Notes under the pieces: generated by a model
What the model saw: only the letters and a program-made list of their open reading frames with translations
Databases searched by the model: none
What the model was told of the DNA's origin: nothing
Shown here: positions 17,423 through 27,855 of the stretch, in pieces
Layout: the number at the start of each line of letters is the position of its first letter
How positions within the stretch are numbered: position 1 is the stretch's first letter
NCBI RefSeq assembly: GCF_000169195.2
Contig: NC_016023.1
Coordinates: 62,001 to 126,000, forward strand
Length of the DNA stretch: 64,000 nt
Source: Heyndrickxia coagulans 36D1
GTDB lineage: Bacteria > Bacillota > Bacilli > Bacillales > Bacillaceae_C
Direction: 5' to 3'
Made by a program: the position numbers and the translations under genes

Positions 17423-20400
17423 TTAAGACGTTTGAAAAGCGAGGTCGGTTGATTCTTCCAGTTTGACCGACACAAGCTTCGATACGCCGGATTCCTGCAT
17501 TGTTACCCCGTAGAGGACGTCCGCTTCTTCCATCGTCCCTTTCCGGTGGGTGATGACAATAAACTGGGTTTCCGCACTGAACTGTTTCAAATATTTACTG
17601 AACCGGTATACATTGGCTTCATCCAGCGCAGCTTCCACTTCATCGAGAATGCAAAACGGCACCGGGCGCACACGCAAAATCGCAAACAAAAGCGCGATCG
17701 CGGTCAGCGCTCTTTCGCCGCCTGAAAGCAGCCCGAGATTTTGTAGTTTTTTCCCCGGCGGCTGCGCGAAAATTTCCACGCCTGTCGTAAGCAAATCTTT
17801 CGGATCCGTCAGCCGCAAATCCGCTCTCCCACCGCCGAAAAGCTCGCGGAAAACCGGTTCGAATTCGTTCCGGATGGCGTTAAACGTCTCATCGAACCGG
17901 CGGATCATTTCGCCGTCCATTTCCGTAATCACCTGGTCAAGGGTGTCTTTTGCTTCAAGCAGGTCGGTCTCCTGTTCTTTTAAAAACTGGTAACGTTCCG
18001 ATACACGCTCATATTCTTCGATCGCGCCGAGATTGACGGCGCCAAGCTCATCAATCGACAGTTTGATCAGCTTCACTTTTTTGCGTGCTTCCTCCAGGGA
18101 AACATTAAGCGGGCGGGCTTCTTTCGCGGCTTCAAAGGTGAGCGTGTATTCTTCGCGGAGCCTTTGAAGCCGGTTCTCAAGTTCCACATCCAGCCGGTTT
18201 GCTTTGACTTCTTCATCCTGAATGGCCTGCTGGAGCCCTTTTTGCTGCCGTTTCCATTCCTTCAGGCCGCGTTCCAGGTCTTCCATCTCTGCTGTCAGCC
18301 GGGCCCGTTCTTCCCTGCGCACGGCGATAAAGGCGAGCGTATCGTTTTTGTCACGCGATTTTTGTTCGGCCGCTTCCGCCAGTTCGCTTTCCGACATGTG
18401 ATGCTTCTTCGATTCGTCCGTAAGAAAGTGGTACTGCTCGTCGTAACGCGCTTTACGTGACGCCCACTCCTTTATTTCACGGTCCAGCCGCGCAAGCTCT
18501 TCGCGGTCGCGCGCCGCCTGTTCCATCTTTACGGCAAGCGTCGATTTTAAATCGCTGAGTTCGCCCTGGAGCCTGCTTTTTGCCGTCGAATCATCGTTTT
18601 TCTTTACGGTCAGGGCTTCAATTTCCGCTTCCAGCTCCTGCGCTTTTTCGCCGGTACGCGCAAGCATATCTTCCAGTTCGCCGATCCGTTTGCGGGCTTC
18701 ATCCTGCTGCTTTTCCGCCTCTTGTTTTTCCATATCGTAGACGAGCAGGTGCTCATCCAGATTTTTTTCCTCAACCGCAAGCCGTTCCAGTTCCGCTTTC
18801 GCCTGCTGTTCTCCAAGTCTCAGCGCTTCGCCGTTTTTCCTCGCTTCATCCAGCTCCTGTTGCATGCGGGAAGCTTCGGCTTTCAATGCTTTGACTTCCG
18901 TTTCAAGCGCCATCGTTGTTTTTTCCATGCCGGCAAGCTTTTCTTTTAATGCTTCCAGTTCGCTTTTTCTCGAAAGGAGTGACACACTGTTTTGTTTCGA
19001 AGCCCCGCCTGTCATCGAGCCGCCCGGATTGACAACATCCCCGTCAAGCGTCACGATGCGGTAGCGGTAGCCGAGCATTTTGGCAATCTTGTTTGCACTT
19101 TTTAAATCACGGACTACAAGGACATGGCCGAGCAAATTGGACACAATGGACTGGTAGCGGCTTTCAAAGCGGACAAGCTCCGCGCACACGCCGACGTACG
19201 CCTCTTCATTGCGGAGCGGTTTGAGGCTTGCTTCCGGAATGGCCCGCGGCTTGATAATATCGAGCGGCAAAAAAGTCGCCCGCCCGGCCTTTCGCTCTTT
19301 TAAAAATGCAATGGCGTGCCGCGCATGCCGTTCCGTTTCTGTCACAATATGCTGCATCGAAGCACCCAGTGCTGTTTCAACCGCTTTTTCGTAAGGCGCG
19401 GGCACCCGGACCAGCTCAGCCACAGCGCCTTCAATGCCTTCCAGCTGTTTGCCGCGGGCTTTCAAAATTTCGCGCACGCCCTGGTAAAAGCCGGTATAAT
19501 CCTCTTCCATCTCTTCAAGCGTTTCTTTCCGTGATTTCGCTTTTTGCAAATATTGGTATGCCTGATACAGATTGGACTCCTGTTTTTGATACCGGCTGTT
19601 TACGGACTCCAGCTGCCTTTGCTTTTCCATATAGGCACCGGCTGCCGCTTCCAGCTCCTGTTTGATTTTTGCAAGGCGGCCGGTCGCCATTTTTTTCTTT
19701 TCCCGCACTTTTTCCCGTTCATCGACATATTTGCGGTTGTCGGCTTCAAGCCGGCTGAGGCGGTTTAACGACGTTTGCACCTGCTGCATAAGCAGGCGCT
19801 TTTCATTTTTTCCGCTTGCCTGCTCATTCAGCAGTTCAATATAGTCGCTTTTTAAAGACTCAATTTTTTCCTCCAGATTCGTGCTGAGGCGGAAAAGGCC
19901 CGCTTCCTTCTCTTTCACGCTTTCTTTCAGGGACGATAAGGCTTGTTCATTTTCCGCCGCCGTTTGCAAAAGCTTTTCCTTTTGGGCTTCCAGTTCTTTT
20001 AAAGCGTTCTCCGCTTCATTTATATTTTTCTCAAGCTGGGCTTTGTTCTCGCTGGCGTTCTTTTTGCGTTCCTTCAGCACTTCTTTTTGCCCTTCGAGTT
20101 TTTCCAGCTCTTCTGTCGCTTGAAGCAGCACATTCTGCAAGTCTTGAATCGATTCATCGAGTGCATCTAGTTGATTGCGCTTTTCTGCCAGCTGTGCTTC
20201 CTGTTTGCGGATTTCGGAAGAGAGCCCCGCTTCTTTATCCCGGTGTGCTTCAAGCTGCGATTTAAGCGATTCCCACTCGCCATGCAATGATTCTATTTCA
20301 TACGCCAAAACGGCAATTTCATAATTTTTCAATGCTTCCTTTTGTTCCAGATAATCTTTTGCGACCGATGCCTGCATTTTCAACGGCTCAAGCTGGCTTT

Positions 20401-20995
20401 CCAGTTCATACAGAATGTCGCTAACACGGTTTAAGTTATCCTGCGTTTCGGCAAGCTTCACTTCCGCTTTTTTCTTGCGCGTCTTATATTTTAAAACGCC
20501 GGCTGCCTCTTCAAAAATGCTGCGGCGTTCTTCCGCTTTGCTGTTTAAAATTTCTTCCACTTTCCCCTGGCTGATAATGGAAAAAGCTTCTTTGCCAAGG
20601 CCGGAATCCATAAACAATTCCACAATATCCTTCAACCGGCACTGCTGTTTATTGATATAAAACTCGCTTTCCCCTGAACGGTACACCCGCCTTGTCACGC
20701 TTACTTCCTGGTAATCGATCGGAAGGGCGCGGCCTTCGTTTTCAAGCGTTAACGTCACTTCTGCAAAATTCAACGGTTTTCTTGTATCGCTGCCGGCAAA
20801 AATAACATCTTCCATCTTTCCACCGCGCAGGCTTTTCGCTGATTGTTCACCGAGCACCCAGCGGACGGCGTCGATCACATTGCTTTTGCCGCTGCCGTTC
20901 GGGCCGACAACCGCTGTCACGCCCGGAACAAATTCAAAGGAAATTCGGTCCGCAAATGACTTAAATCCGATCACATCGAGACGTTTCAGAAACAA
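17423..20995 (-). CDS. smc: Chromosome segregation ATPase Smc
   Basis: Condensin ATPase that, with ScpA and ScpB, aligns chromosome arms after loading at parS. 1190 residues (B. subtilis 1186). The N-terminal head has Walker A VGPNGSGKSNVIDAVRWVLGEQ; a long coiled coil runs to the hinge at about residues 515-650 (EGAVAELVRVPAPYEKAVETALG, then a GGSMTGGASKQ motif); a second coiled coil leads to the C-terminal head with signature LLSGGERALTAIALLFAIL and Walker B FCILDEVEAALDEAN. It follows rnc by 19 bp and precedes ftsY. Confidence 0.97.
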   Translation of the reverse strand: MFLKRLDVIGFKSFADRISFEFVPGVTAVVGPNGSGKSNVIDAVRWVLGEQSAKSLRGGKMEDVIFAGSDTRKPLNFAEVTLTLENEGRALPIDYQEVSVTRRVYRSGESEFYINKQQCRLKDIVELFMDSGLGKEAFSIISQGKVEEILNSKAEERRSIFEEAAGVLKYKTRKKKAEVKLAETQDNLNRVSDILYELESQLEPLKMQASVAKDYLEQKEALKNYEIAVLAYEIESLHGEWESLKSQLEAHRDKEAGLSSEIRKQEAQLAEKRNQLDALDESIQDLQNVLLQATEELEKLEGQKEVLKERKKNASENKAQLEKNINEAENALKELEAQKEKLLQTAAENEQALSSLKESVKEKEAGLFRLSTNLEEKIESLKSDYIELLNEQASGKNEKRLLMQQVQTSLNRLSRLEADNRKYVDEREKVREKKKMATGRLAKIKQELEAAAGAYMEKQRQLESVNSRYQKQESNLYQAYQYLQKAKSRKETLEEMEEDYTGFYQGVREILKARGKQLEGIEGAVAELVRVPAPYEKAVETALGASMQHIVTETERHARHAIAFLKERKAGRATFLPLDIIKPRAIPEASLKPLRNEEAYVGVCAELVRFESRYQSIVSNLLGHVLVVRDLKSANKIAKMLGYRYRIVTLDGDVVNPGGSMTGGASKQNSVSLLSRKSELEALKEKLAGMEKTTMALETEVKALKAEASRMQQELDEARKNGEALRLGEQQAKAELERLAVEEKNLDEHLLVYDMEKQEAEKQQDEARKRIGELEDMLARTGEKAQELEAEIEALTVKKNDDSTAKSRLQGELSDLKSTLAVKMEQAARDREELARLDREIKEWASRKARYDEQYHFLTDESKKHHMSESELAEAAEQKSRDKNDTLAFIAVRREERARLTAEMEDLERGLKEWKRQQKGLQQAIQDEEVKANRLDVELENRLQRLREEYTLTFEAAKEARPLNVSLEEARKKVKLIKLSIDELGAVNLGAIEEYERVSERYQFLKEQETDLLEAKDTLDQVITEMDGEMIRRFDETFNAIRNEFEPVFRELFGGGRADLRLTDPKDLLTTGVEIFAQPPGKKLQNLGLLSGGERALTAIALLFAILRVRPVPFCILDEVEAALDEANVYRFSKYLKQFSAETQFIVITHRKGTMEEADVLYGVTMQESGVSKLVSVKLEESTDLAFQTS

Positions 20996-21014
20996 TCCGT
21001 TCCCCCTCCATTCT

Positions 21015-21755
21015 TTACGGCTTCTTTTTTTCTTCTTTCTGCAAATTGGATAAAGCCGTTTGCGCAGCCTGCTGTTCCGCTTCTTTTTTGGAGCGGCCTT
21101 TTCCTGTCCCGAGCGCTTTATTGTTTAACGACACACTGGAGACGAACTCCTTATCATGCGCAGGGCCGCGTTCATCGAGAATCGTGTATTCCAACACACC
21201 GGATGTTCTTTTTTGGACGTACTCCTGCAACTTGCTTTTATAATCCGCCGTGCTGCTGAAGAGCCCCTCGTCTATTTTCGGGAATACGACTTTTTCAAGA
21301 AGGGAAACAACAGCCTTTAACCCCTTGTCCAAATAAAGCGCGCCGATAAACGCTTCAAACACATCGGCTAAAAGAGCCGGGCGCGTTCTGCCGCCGGTCA
21401 TTTCCTCGCCTTTACCGAGCAGGATATACTCGCCAAAATGCAGCTCATTGGCAAAAATGACAAGCGACGGCTCACAGACGACGGACGCCCGCAATTTCGT
21501 CATTTCCCCTTCGTTCATCGACGGGAACCGGTTAAATAAATAATGGGAAACGGTCAGTTCCAGGACGGCATCGCCTAAAAATTCAAGCCTTTCATTGTCG
21601 TGCCTGCGCTTTTCCGGATGCTCGTTCACATAGGAGGAATGCGTAAAAGCCTGTTTCAGCAGGTTTACGTCTTGAAAATGGATCCCGAGTTGTTCCTGCA
21701 GCTTGCCGAATTTGTTTACTACATGTTCTTCATCTGATTTTATTTTTTTTACCAT
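21015..21755 (-). CDS. rnc: Ribonuclease III
   Basis: Double-strand-specific endoribonuclease that processes rRNA precursors and scRNA. The catalytic signature [21 protein letters not shown] is at about residues 55-75, with a second acidic cluster in [18 protein letters not shown]. The C-terminal dsRNA-binding domain begins near residue 175 ([13 protein letters not shown]) and ends in [19 protein letters not shown]. 246 residues (B. subtilis 249). First gene of rnc-smc-ftsY; the acpP terminator lies just upstream. Confidence 0.96.
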   Translation of the reverse strand: MVKKIKSDEEHVVNKFGKLQEQLGIHFQDVNLLKQAFTHSSYVNEHPEKRRHDNERLEFLGDAVLELTVSHYLFNRFPSMNEGEMTKLRASVVCEPSLVIFANELHFGEYILLGKGEEMTGGRTRPALLADVFEAFIGALYLDKGLKAVVSLLEKVVFPKIDEGLFSSTADYKSKLQEYVQKRTSGVLEYTILDERGPAHDKEFVSSVSLNNKALGTGKGRSKKEAEQQAAQTALSNLQKEEKKKP

Positions 21756-21931
21756 CGTTCATCCACCCGATATCTTGATATAGTTTCAACTTAACTTAAA
21801 TATATAGAAAAATACTGCTGAACGCAAAGGCATCTCCCAGGACCCGGGCGGTCGTAAATAGGCAAAAAGGGATCGCGCTTTTTTGCCCATTTACCATCCT
21901 CAGGCAGGAGACGATTGACGCCGGATTAGAG

Positions 21932-21964
21932 AAAAATGTCCCGCTTTATGGGGCGGGACATTTT
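21932..21964 (-). terminator. Terminator after acpP
   Basis: Perfect 12-bp stem AAAATGTCCCGC / GCGGGACATTTT around a short loop, with U-rich flank on the minus strand. Separates acpP from the rnc operon. Confidence 0.88.
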
Positions 21965-21976
21965 ACATGAAGACGA

Positions 21977-22210
21977 TTACTGCTGATTTTGTATGTAATT
22001 TACAGCGTCACCCACTGTTACAATTTTCTCAGCATCCTCGTCAGAAATTTCCATTCCGAATTCATCTTCCAATTCCATCACCAATTCCACTACATCAAGG
22101 GAATCAGCGCCAAGATCTTCTTTGAATTTCGCTTCCAGTGTAACTTTGGATTCTTCGACACCAAGGCGGTCAACGATGATCTTTGTCACACGCTCTAATA
22201 CGTCTGCCAT
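21977..22210 (-). CDS. acpP: Acyl carrier protein
   Basis: Carries growing acyl chains on a 4'-phosphopantetheine arm in type II fatty acid synthesis. 77 residues starting [18 protein letters not shown] after GGGAGGTG; the prosthetic-group Ser is in the [18 protein letters not shown] motif, and the acidic tail [20 protein letters not shown] is typical. It has its own promoter in addition to the fapR operon promoter and a strong terminator, consistent with high expression. Confidence 0.97.
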   Translation of the reverse strand: MADVLERVTKIIVDRLGVEESKVTLEAKFKEDLGADSLDVVELVMELEDEFGMEISDEDAEKIVTVGDAVNYIQNQQ

Positions 22211-22232
22211 GCGGTTCACCTCCCCTCAAGGT

Positions 22233-22261
22233 ATTATAGAGGATTTTTTATAATTAATAAA
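22233..22261 (-). promoter_or_regulatory. acpP promoter
   Basis: Minus-strand TATAAT (22233-22238) with a weak TTTATT -35 (22256-22261) and 17-bp spacing, in the fabG-acpP gap, about 25 bp before the acpP ATG. Confidence 0.5.
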
Positions 22262-22293
22262 GCGAAACTTAAAAACAAGCTTTGCCGCGACCG

Positions 22294-23037
22294 TTACATG
22301 ACCATTCCGCCATCAACGTGGATCGTTTGCCCGGTAATGTAGTCGGAACTGCTGCTTGCCAAAAACAGGGCAGTCTTTGCCACATCTTCCGGCTTGCCGA
22401 AACGGGAAAGCGGGATTTGGCCCAGCATGCCTTCTTTGATGTCTTCCGTCAGCTTATCGGTCATATCCGTTTCAATCATGCCCGGGGCAATGGCGTTTAC
22501 GGTAATACCGCGGCTTGCCAGCTCACGCGCCGCCGTTTTTGTAAGCCCGATGACACCGGCTTTGGCAGCGGTATAATTGGCCTGACCGGGGTTGCCGCTG
22601 ATGCCGACAACCGAGGCAATATTAATGATTTTGCCGCTCCGCTGCTTCATCATCGGCCGTGCCGCCGCTTTTGTGCACAGGAAGACCCCTTTTAAATTGG
22701 TATCGATGACTGCATCCCATTCTGCTTCTTTCATCCTCATCAAAAGGTTATCCCGGGTGATGCCGGCGTTATTCACCAATATATCAAGTTTGCCGAATTT
22801 TTCCAGCACCTGTCTGAACATTTCCTGCACTTCCGATTCATTCGAAACATCAGCCCGGATGGCAAAGGCTTCCACACCATAAGAACGGACGGCGTTTACC
22901 ACTTCTTCCCCTTTTTCAGCATTCCCTGCATAGTTGACTGCAATATGCGCGCCGGAAGCGGCAAACGCAAGCGCGATTTCGTGGCCGATGCCGCGGGACG
23001 CACCGGTCACAAGCGCAACTTTGTCTTTTAAAAGCAT
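22294..23037 (-). CDS. fabG: 3-oxoacyl-[ACP] reductase FabG
   Basis: NADPH-dependent ketoacyl-ACP reductase of fatty acid elongation. Short-chain dehydrogenase fold: [20 protein letters not shown] at the N-terminus, [14 protein letters not shown] in the middle, catalytic Tyr-Lys in [21 protein letters not shown], and the C-terminal [13 protein letters not shown]. 247 residues from the ATG at 23037, preceded by GGAGGAG. It follows fabD by 16 bp in the FapR-controlled cluster. Confidence 0.96.
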   Translation of the reverse strand: MLLKDKVALVTGASRGIGHEIALAFAASGAHIAVNYAGNAEKGEEVVNAVRSYGVEAFAIRADVSNESEVQEMFRQVLEKFGKLDILVNNAGITRDNLLMRMKEAEWDAVIDTNLKGVFLCTKAAARPMMKQRSGKIINIASVVGISGNPGQANYTAAKAGVIGLTKTAARELASRGITVNAIAPGMIETDMTDKLTEDIKEGMLGQIPLSRFGKPEDVAKTALFLASSSSDYITGQTIHVDGGMVM

Positions 23038-23053
23038 TCGGTCTCCTCCTCCA

Positions 23054-23992
23054 TTATTTTTGCAGCGCGCCAACCGCAGCTTCCAGGGTTTCCATATCCT
23101 GGACGGCATATGTTTTTACGCTGCGGTCAATTTTCCGGATTAATCCGGAAAGCACTTTGCCCGGCCCGACTTCAATAAAGGTATCAACGCCGAGGCTGAT
23201 CATTTTTTTGACAGAATCTTCCCATAAAACAGGGGAATAGAGCTGGCGGATACAATTTTCTTTGATGTCCTGAGCGCCCGTTTCCACTTCGGCATCGACA
23301 TTGGCGATCACAGGAACCGTCGCATCCTGAATTGCAATTTCGTCAAGAACCGTCTTGAATTTTTCCGCCGCCGGTTCCATCAATTTGGAGTGGAAAGGAC
23401 CGCTTACCTGAAGCGGGAGGACGCGTTTCGCCCCTCTTTCCTTGGCAAGGGCGCCCGCTTTCTCAATTCCGGCAGCTGTCCCGGAAATGACTATCTGGCC
23501 GGGACAGTTCAAATTCGCGAGCTGGACCGTTTCCCCTTCACTGCTCACTTCATCTGCAACTTCCTCCAGCACGCCGCGGTCAAGCCCGAGCACGGCGGAC
23601 ATTGCCCCGGCACCGTTCGGGAATGCTTCATCCATATATTCGCCACGTTTGCGTACCGCATATACGGCATCTTCAAAAGACAAAGCGCCGGCTGCCACAA
23701 GCGCCGAATATTCGCCAAGGCTGTGCCCGGCTGTGAAATCTGCATGGATGCCCGCTTCCTGAAGCACCTGTAAAATCGCAGTGCTTACCGTTAAAAGTGC
23801 CGGCTGGGCATTTTCGGTACGGGTCAGTTTGTCCAGCGGGCCGTTTTGAATGAGCCCGGATAAGTCCATCCCAAGCTTTTCATCTGATTTTTGAAAAACA
23901 GCCGCCGCTTTTTCATTTGCACCGGCAACCGACTGCCCCATGCCAACCGTCTGGGATCCCTGTCCTGGAAAAACAAACGCTATTTTTCCCAT
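23054..23992 (-). CDS. fabD: Malonyl-CoA:ACP transacylase FabD
   Basis: Transfers malonyl from CoA to ACP, feeding the fatty acid cycle. It starts [20 protein letters not shown] with the GQGSQ oxyanion motif; the nucleophilic Ser is in [17 protein letters not shown] and the catalytic His region reads [12 protein letters not shown]. 312 residues (B. subtilis 317). It lies 16 bp downstream of plsX and 16 bp upstream of fabG. Confidence 0.96.
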   Translation of the reverse strand: MGKIAFVFPGQGSQTVGMGQSVAGANEKAAAVFQKSDEKLGMDLSGLIQNGPLDKLTRTENAQPALLTVSTAILQVLQEAGIHADFTAGHSLGEYSALVAAGALSFEDAVYAVRKRGEYMDEAFPNGAGAMSAVLGLDRGVLEEVADEVSSEGETVQLANLNCPGQIVISGTAAGIEKAGALAKERGAKRVLPLQVSGPFHSKLMEPAAEKFKTVLDEIAIQDATVPVIANVDAEVETGAQDIKENCIRQLYSPVLWEDSVKKMISLGVDTFIEVGPGKVLSGLIRKIDRSVKTYAVQDMETLEAAVGALQK

Positions 23993-24008
23993 CTCTTTTC
24001 CTCCATCC

Positions 24009-25001
24009 TTACTTTTGTTCAAGTTGTTGAATTGCGTGTTTGATTTTGCCGGTGACGTCAGACTGTACCATTTCACGCGCCTGCCGTACCGCATTGTAAA
24101 TTGCATTGGCGTTTGAGGAACCGTGCGCTTTGATGACCGGCGCATTCAGCCCCATTAAGCCTGATCCGCCGTATTCCGAGTAGTCCATAATATTTTTCAG
24201 GCCCGACAGTTCTGATTTAATCATCGCAGCGGCCAATTTTGTCTTCAGATTGTGCATGAACACTTTTTTGATCATGGAAAACAAGGATCCGGCCGTACCT
24301 TCAATCGTTTTCAGCACCATATTGCCGGTAAACCCGTCTGTGACAACGACATCCGCCGCCCCCTCGAGCAGGTCGCGGGCTTCAACATTGCCGGTAAAAT
24401 TCAAATCGGTTTCTTTTAAAAGTTGAAATGCTTTTTTTGTTAATTCATTGCCTTTCTTTTCTTCCGTCCCGATATTTAAGAGGCCGACGCGCGGATTTTT
24501 TAAGCCTCTTACCTTTTCGGCATACAGCGAGCCCATGATGGCAAACTGCAGCAAATGTTCCGGCTTGGCTTCCGCGTTTGCGCCGAGATCGAGCATGACA
24601 AAACCGTGCCCGTCGGTTGTCGGGAGCACCGGGGCAAGGGCCGGCCTTTCAATACCTTCAATCCTGCCAACCACAAAGAGACCGGATGCCATTAGAGCGC
24701 CCGTATTTCCGGCTGAGATGCACGCGTCCGCTTCCCCGTCTTTCACGGCTTGGGCCATGCGCACCATGGAAGAATTTTTTTTGCGGCGAACAGCCCGCAC
24801 CGGTTCGTCTGTTCCAGATATCACCTCATCGGTATGGATAACGGCAACGCGGTCAGACGTTTCCAGTTCCTTCCTGATTTGCGTTTCGTCCCCGAACAGG
24901 ATAAACGCCGTGTCCGGAAATGCGTTTACAGCCCGGTTAATCCCTTGTACAATTTCTTTTGGGGCATAATCCCCGCCCATTGCATCAATTGCTAATTTCA
25001 T
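24009..25001 (-). CDS. plsX: Phosphate acyltransferase PlsX
   Basis: Makes acyl-phosphate from acyl-ACP for the PlsY route into phosphatidic acid; a peripheral membrane enzyme. It begins [21 protein letters not shown] and contains [19 protein letters not shown] and [15 protein letters not shown]. 330 residues (B. subtilis 333) from the ATG at 25001; the open frame continues far upstream through fapR but shows no family sequence there. Second gene of the fapR operon. Confidence 0.96.
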   Translation of the reverse strand: MKLAIDAMGGDYAPKEIVQGINRAVNAFPDTAFILFGDETQIRKELETSDRVAVIHTDEVISGTDEPVRAVRRKKNSSMVRMAQAVKDGEADACISAGNTGALMASGLFVVGRIEGIERPALAPVLPTTDGHGFVMLDLGANAEAKPEHLLQFAIMGSLYAEKVRGLKNPRVGLLNIGTEEKKGNELTKKAFQLLKETDLNFTGNVEARDLLEGAADVVVTDGFTGNMVLKTIEGTAGSLFSMIKKVFMHNLKTKLAAAMIKSELSGLKNIMDYSEYGGSGLMGLNAPVIKAHGSSNANAIYNAVRQAREMVQSDVTGKIKHAIQQLEQK

Positions 25002-25116
25002 TCTGTTCAGCCCCGTTTCTAAAATCAAGCTTTTCCCGTGCGAAAGTTTTCCCGGCCGTGCCGCAACCGGGGTTGCCGGTCCCCGGGAAAATGGTTCACC
25101 TGTCCGCGAAGCATAT

Positions 25117-25698
25117 TTAAGCACTGCCGCCTTTTCCGGCATGATCCCGATACATTTCAAATTCGCCTTTAAAGACGAGGTCACGGCCGACATAGCTTTC
25201 AACAAACACAGTCGTTCTGCCGTTTTCCTGATTGACGTTCGCCACTTTTGCCTTGGCAATGACGCGGTCGCCGATTTTCGCGGACCGCAAAAACCGGATG
25301 GTGGCTTTCGCCGTGAGGGCCAGTTCATCATCAATGACGGCAACGGCAAGCGAGTTGGCCTGCGCAAACAGATGATGCCCGCGGGCGATGGCGTTTCGCT
25401 TAAAAACATGTTCTTTTTTGACATCAAAAATAGAGATGGCGCTGCGATCCAATTCGATATCGATCACTTCCCCGATGACTTCTTCGATCGGCAGCGCCCT
25501 TACTTCATTGGCGAACCGCTTTTCAGCAACGTTTTTGATCCTTTCCCGCAGTTCCGGAATGGAAAGCTCTAGCCGGTCAAGGCGGATCGTCTGCACGCTG
25601 ACATGGTATTTTTCCGCCAGTTCTTCATCTGTGATAAAAGGATTCTGCCTGATGGTTTCCTGCAAACTTTGCTGCCGGTCCTTTTTTTTCATTTTCAT
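25117..25698 (-). CDS. fapR: Fatty acid and phospholipid synthesis repressor FapR
   Basis: Global lipid-synthesis repressor; it leaves DNA when bound to malonyl-CoA. N-terminal HTH at about residues 15-45 ([32 protein letters not shown] spans HTH and linker), then a hot-dog thioesterase-like effector domain with [27 protein letters not shown] and [19 protein letters not shown] list the ATG at 25698 (193 residues), 6 nt after GGTG; an ATG four codons upstream has no site. A 17-bp operator matching the FapR box overlaps the promoter, so it should autoregulate fapR-plsX-fabD-fabG. Confidence 0.94.
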   Translation of the reverse strand: MKMKKKDRQQSLQETIRQNPFITDEELAEKYHVSVQTIRLDRLELSIPELRERIKNVAEKRFANEVRALPIEEVIGEVIDIELDRSAISIFDVKKEHVFKRNAIARGHHLFAQANSLAVAVIDDELALTAKATIRFLRSAKIGDRVIAKAKVANVNQENGRTTVFVESYVGRDLVFKGEFEMYRDHAGKGGSA

Positions 25699-25718
25699 GG
25701 GTGACACCATCCGAAATT

Positions 25719-25735
25719 TTAGGACTTGGTACTAA
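25719..25735. promoter_or_regulatory. FapR operator
   Basis: The 17-bp TTAGGACTTGGTACTAA is a near-palindrome that fits the known FapR box (TTAGTACNNNNNTACTAA-like). It lies immediately downstream of the -10 of the fapR promoter, covering the expected start point of transcription, the usual place for FapR repression. Confidence 0.85.
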
Positions 25736-25739
25736 TCGT

Positions 25740-25768
25740 AGTATATAGAAAGAAAAGGAAGTTTGCAA
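25740..25768 (-). promoter_or_regulatory. fapR operon promoter
   Basis: Minus-strand TTGCAA (25763-25768) and TATACT (25740-25745) with a 17-bp spacer. The -35 lies inside the distal arm of the recG terminator hairpin and the FapR box follows the -10. Confidence 0.75.
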
Positions 25769-25808
25769 GAATTGCCAAAGCTCCCCTGGCAAAACGCAAA
25801 CTTCCTTT
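25750..25808 (-). terminator. recG terminator overlapping the fapR promoter
   Basis: Perfect 13-bp stem, AAAGGAAGTTTGC and its complement (arms 25796-25808 and 25754-25766), enclosing a smaller TTGCCA/TGGCAA hairpin, followed by a U-rich tract. It begins in the recG stop codon and its second arm contains the fapR -35 hexamer. Confidence 0.75.
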
Positions 25809-27855
25809 AGTCCAGTTTCTCCCCTTCGAGCACACCTGATGCTTCAAGCTGGCGCCGCAAGTGTGAAAAAGCCGGGTCATGCCAGAATGTATCGGAACTG
25901 ATCAATTGCTGCGCATCCTGCCTGGCTGTTTCAAGCGCCCGGAAATCATGGACCATATCGGCCACTTTAAATTCCGGCAGCCCGCTTTGTTTTTTTCCGA
26001 AAAAATCGCCGGGTCCGCGAAGCTCGAGGTCTTTTTCGCTCAAAACAAAGCCGTTGTCCGTTTCTGTCATAATTTTCATCCGCTCTTTGCCGATTTCCGT
26101 TTTCGGGTCGGCGAGCAAAATACAATACGATTGTGCATCGCCCCTGCCGACACGGCCGCGCAACTGGTGAAGCTGGGCAAGGCCGAACCGTTCGGCATCA
26201 TAAATGACCATAATGGTCGCATTCGGCACATTGACCCCGACTTCGACAACCGTTGTCGACACAAGCACCTGAATTTCGTTGCGGCTGAACGCTTTCATGA
26301 CTGCTTCCTTTTCGTCACCCGGCAGCCTGCCATGCATCAGCCCGGCTGTATACCTGCCATTAAAATATTGGTTTAAAATGGCATACACATCAATCGCGTT
26401 CTGGACGTCAAGCTTATCGGATTCCTCGATGAGCGGACAAATAACATACGCCTGCCTGCCTTTTTTGAGCTCTTTTTCGATAAAGCCGAGCACCCTTTCG
26501 AACAGATTGTTTTTCACCCAGTACGTTTCAATCTTTTTCCGGCCGGCCGGCATCTGATCAATGACAGAAACATCCATTTCGCCGAACACGGTGATGGCAA
26601 GCGTCCGCGGAATGGGCGTCGCCGTCATAAAAAGCACATCCGGATTCATCCCTTTTTCGCGAAGAATCCGTCTTTGCTCAACCCCGAACCGGTGCTGTTC
26701 ATCGGTGATCACAAGGCCGAGCCGCGAAAATGCCACATCTTCCTGGATTAAAGCATGCGTGCCGATTAAAATATCGATACCGCCTGTACCAAGCTGTTCC
26801 AAAAGCGCTTTTCGCCGTTTCCCTTTTACAGTGCTCGTCAGTAAAGCGACCTGGACGCCGTGCGGTTCGAGCAGCTGGCAAAGCGATTCGGCATGCTGCT
26901 CGGCGAGAATTTCCGTCGGGACCATTAGCGCCCCTTGAAATCCCGCCGTCACCGCAGCGTATAACGCAATCGCAGCGACGACCGTCTTCCCGGAGCCGAC
27001 ATCTCCCTGGAGTAAACGGTTCATGCGGAACGGCGACTTCAAGTCCGCGCAAATTTCGTTCACTACTCTTTTCTGGGCGGCCGTCAATGAAAACGGCAAG
27101 GAGCCGATAAAATGTCTTAATTTCCGCACATCATAGCGGATGGCCCGGCCGTTTGAATGTTCGCGCTCGAATTTCCTTAACGCCTGCATCTTCAGCTGAA
27201 AAGCCAAAAACTCTTCGTATACAATGGTCCTTCTCGCCATTTTCACTTCCTGTTCCGATTTTGGGAAGTGCATCGCATACATGGCCTGCTTTTTCGGCAT
27301 TAATTTATATTTTGCAAGCATTTCTGCCGGCAGCGCCTCTTCGATTTCACTGCCATAAGCATGAAAGGCGGATTGAATGTATTTGCGTAACGTTTTTACC
27401 GTCATTTTGCCTTTCACCGCATAGACGGGCCCGAATCCGGACGTTTGATCAGCCGTGCCTGTTTTTACGGATTGGGCCGTAATCGTCTGCCGGTGCATGT
27501 CCCATTTTCCGGTAACCGTAATCACATCATGGACATGGATTTTCTTTTTCAAATACGGCTGGTTAAAACAGACAACCGTAATGAGAAAATCGCCTGCGAA
27601 CACTTTCATCGACAGGCGTGACCGTTTTTTTGAATAATAGATGAGGGAGGGTTCGCTATGCACCCTCCCCGTCACCGTCACCCGTTCATCATGCCGGACT
27701 TCACGCAAATCTTTGAGCCGGTCATCTTCATACCGGAAAGGAAAATAAGTAAGCAGGTCATAGATGGTAAAGATCCCCATCTGCCCGAGGCTTGCTTCCG
27801 TTTCTTCACCGATCCCTTTTAAGACGGATACCGGCTGATCAAGCGGGCTATTCAT
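25807..27855 (-). CDS. recG: ATP-dependent DNA helicase RecG
   Basis: Branch-migrating helicase that regresses stalled forks and processes Holliday junctions and R-loops. Wedge/OB region (about 60-160), Walker A GDVGSGKTVVAAIALYAAV, DEQH box (VITDEQHRFGVEQRR), motif III FMTATPIPRTLAI and motif VI QLRGRVGRGDAQSYC. The ATG at 27855 overlaps the sdaAA stop by 8 bp, gives 682 residues as in B. subtilis, and lacks a ribosome binding site of its own, so coupling to sdaAA is likely. Confidence 0.96.
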   Translation of the reverse strand: MNSPLDQPVSVLKGIGEETEASLGQMGIFTIYDLLTYFPFRYEDDRLKDLREVRHDERVTVTGRVHSEPSLIYYSKKRSRLSMKVFAGDFLITVVCFNQPYLKKKIHVHDVITVTGKWDMHRQTITAQSVKTGTADQTSGFGPVYAVKGKMTVKTLRKYIQSAFHAYGSEIEEALPAEMLAKYKLMPKKQAMYAMHFPKSEQEVKMARRTIVYEEFLAFQLKMQALRKFEREHSNGRAIRYDVRKLRHFIGSLPFSLTAAQKRVVNEICADLKSPFRMNRLLQGDVGSGKTVVAAIALYAAVTAGFQGALMVPTEILAEQHAESLCQLLEPHGVQVALLTSTVKGKRRKALLEQLGTGGIDILIGTHALIQEDVAFSRLGLVITDEQHRFGVEQRRILREKGMNPDVLFMTATPIPRTLAITVFGEMDVSVIDQMPAGRKKIETYWVKNNLFERVLGFIEKELKKGRQAYVICPLIEESDKLDVQNAIDVYAILNQYFNGRYTAGLMHGRLPGDEKEAVMKAFSRNEIQVLVSTTVVEVGVNVPNATIMVIYDAERFGLAQLHQLRGRVGRGDAQSYCILLADPKTEIGKERMKIMTETDNGFVLSEKDLELRGPGDFFGKKQSGLPEFKVADMVHDFRALETARQDAQQLISSDTFWHDPAFSHLRRQLEASGVLEGEKLD

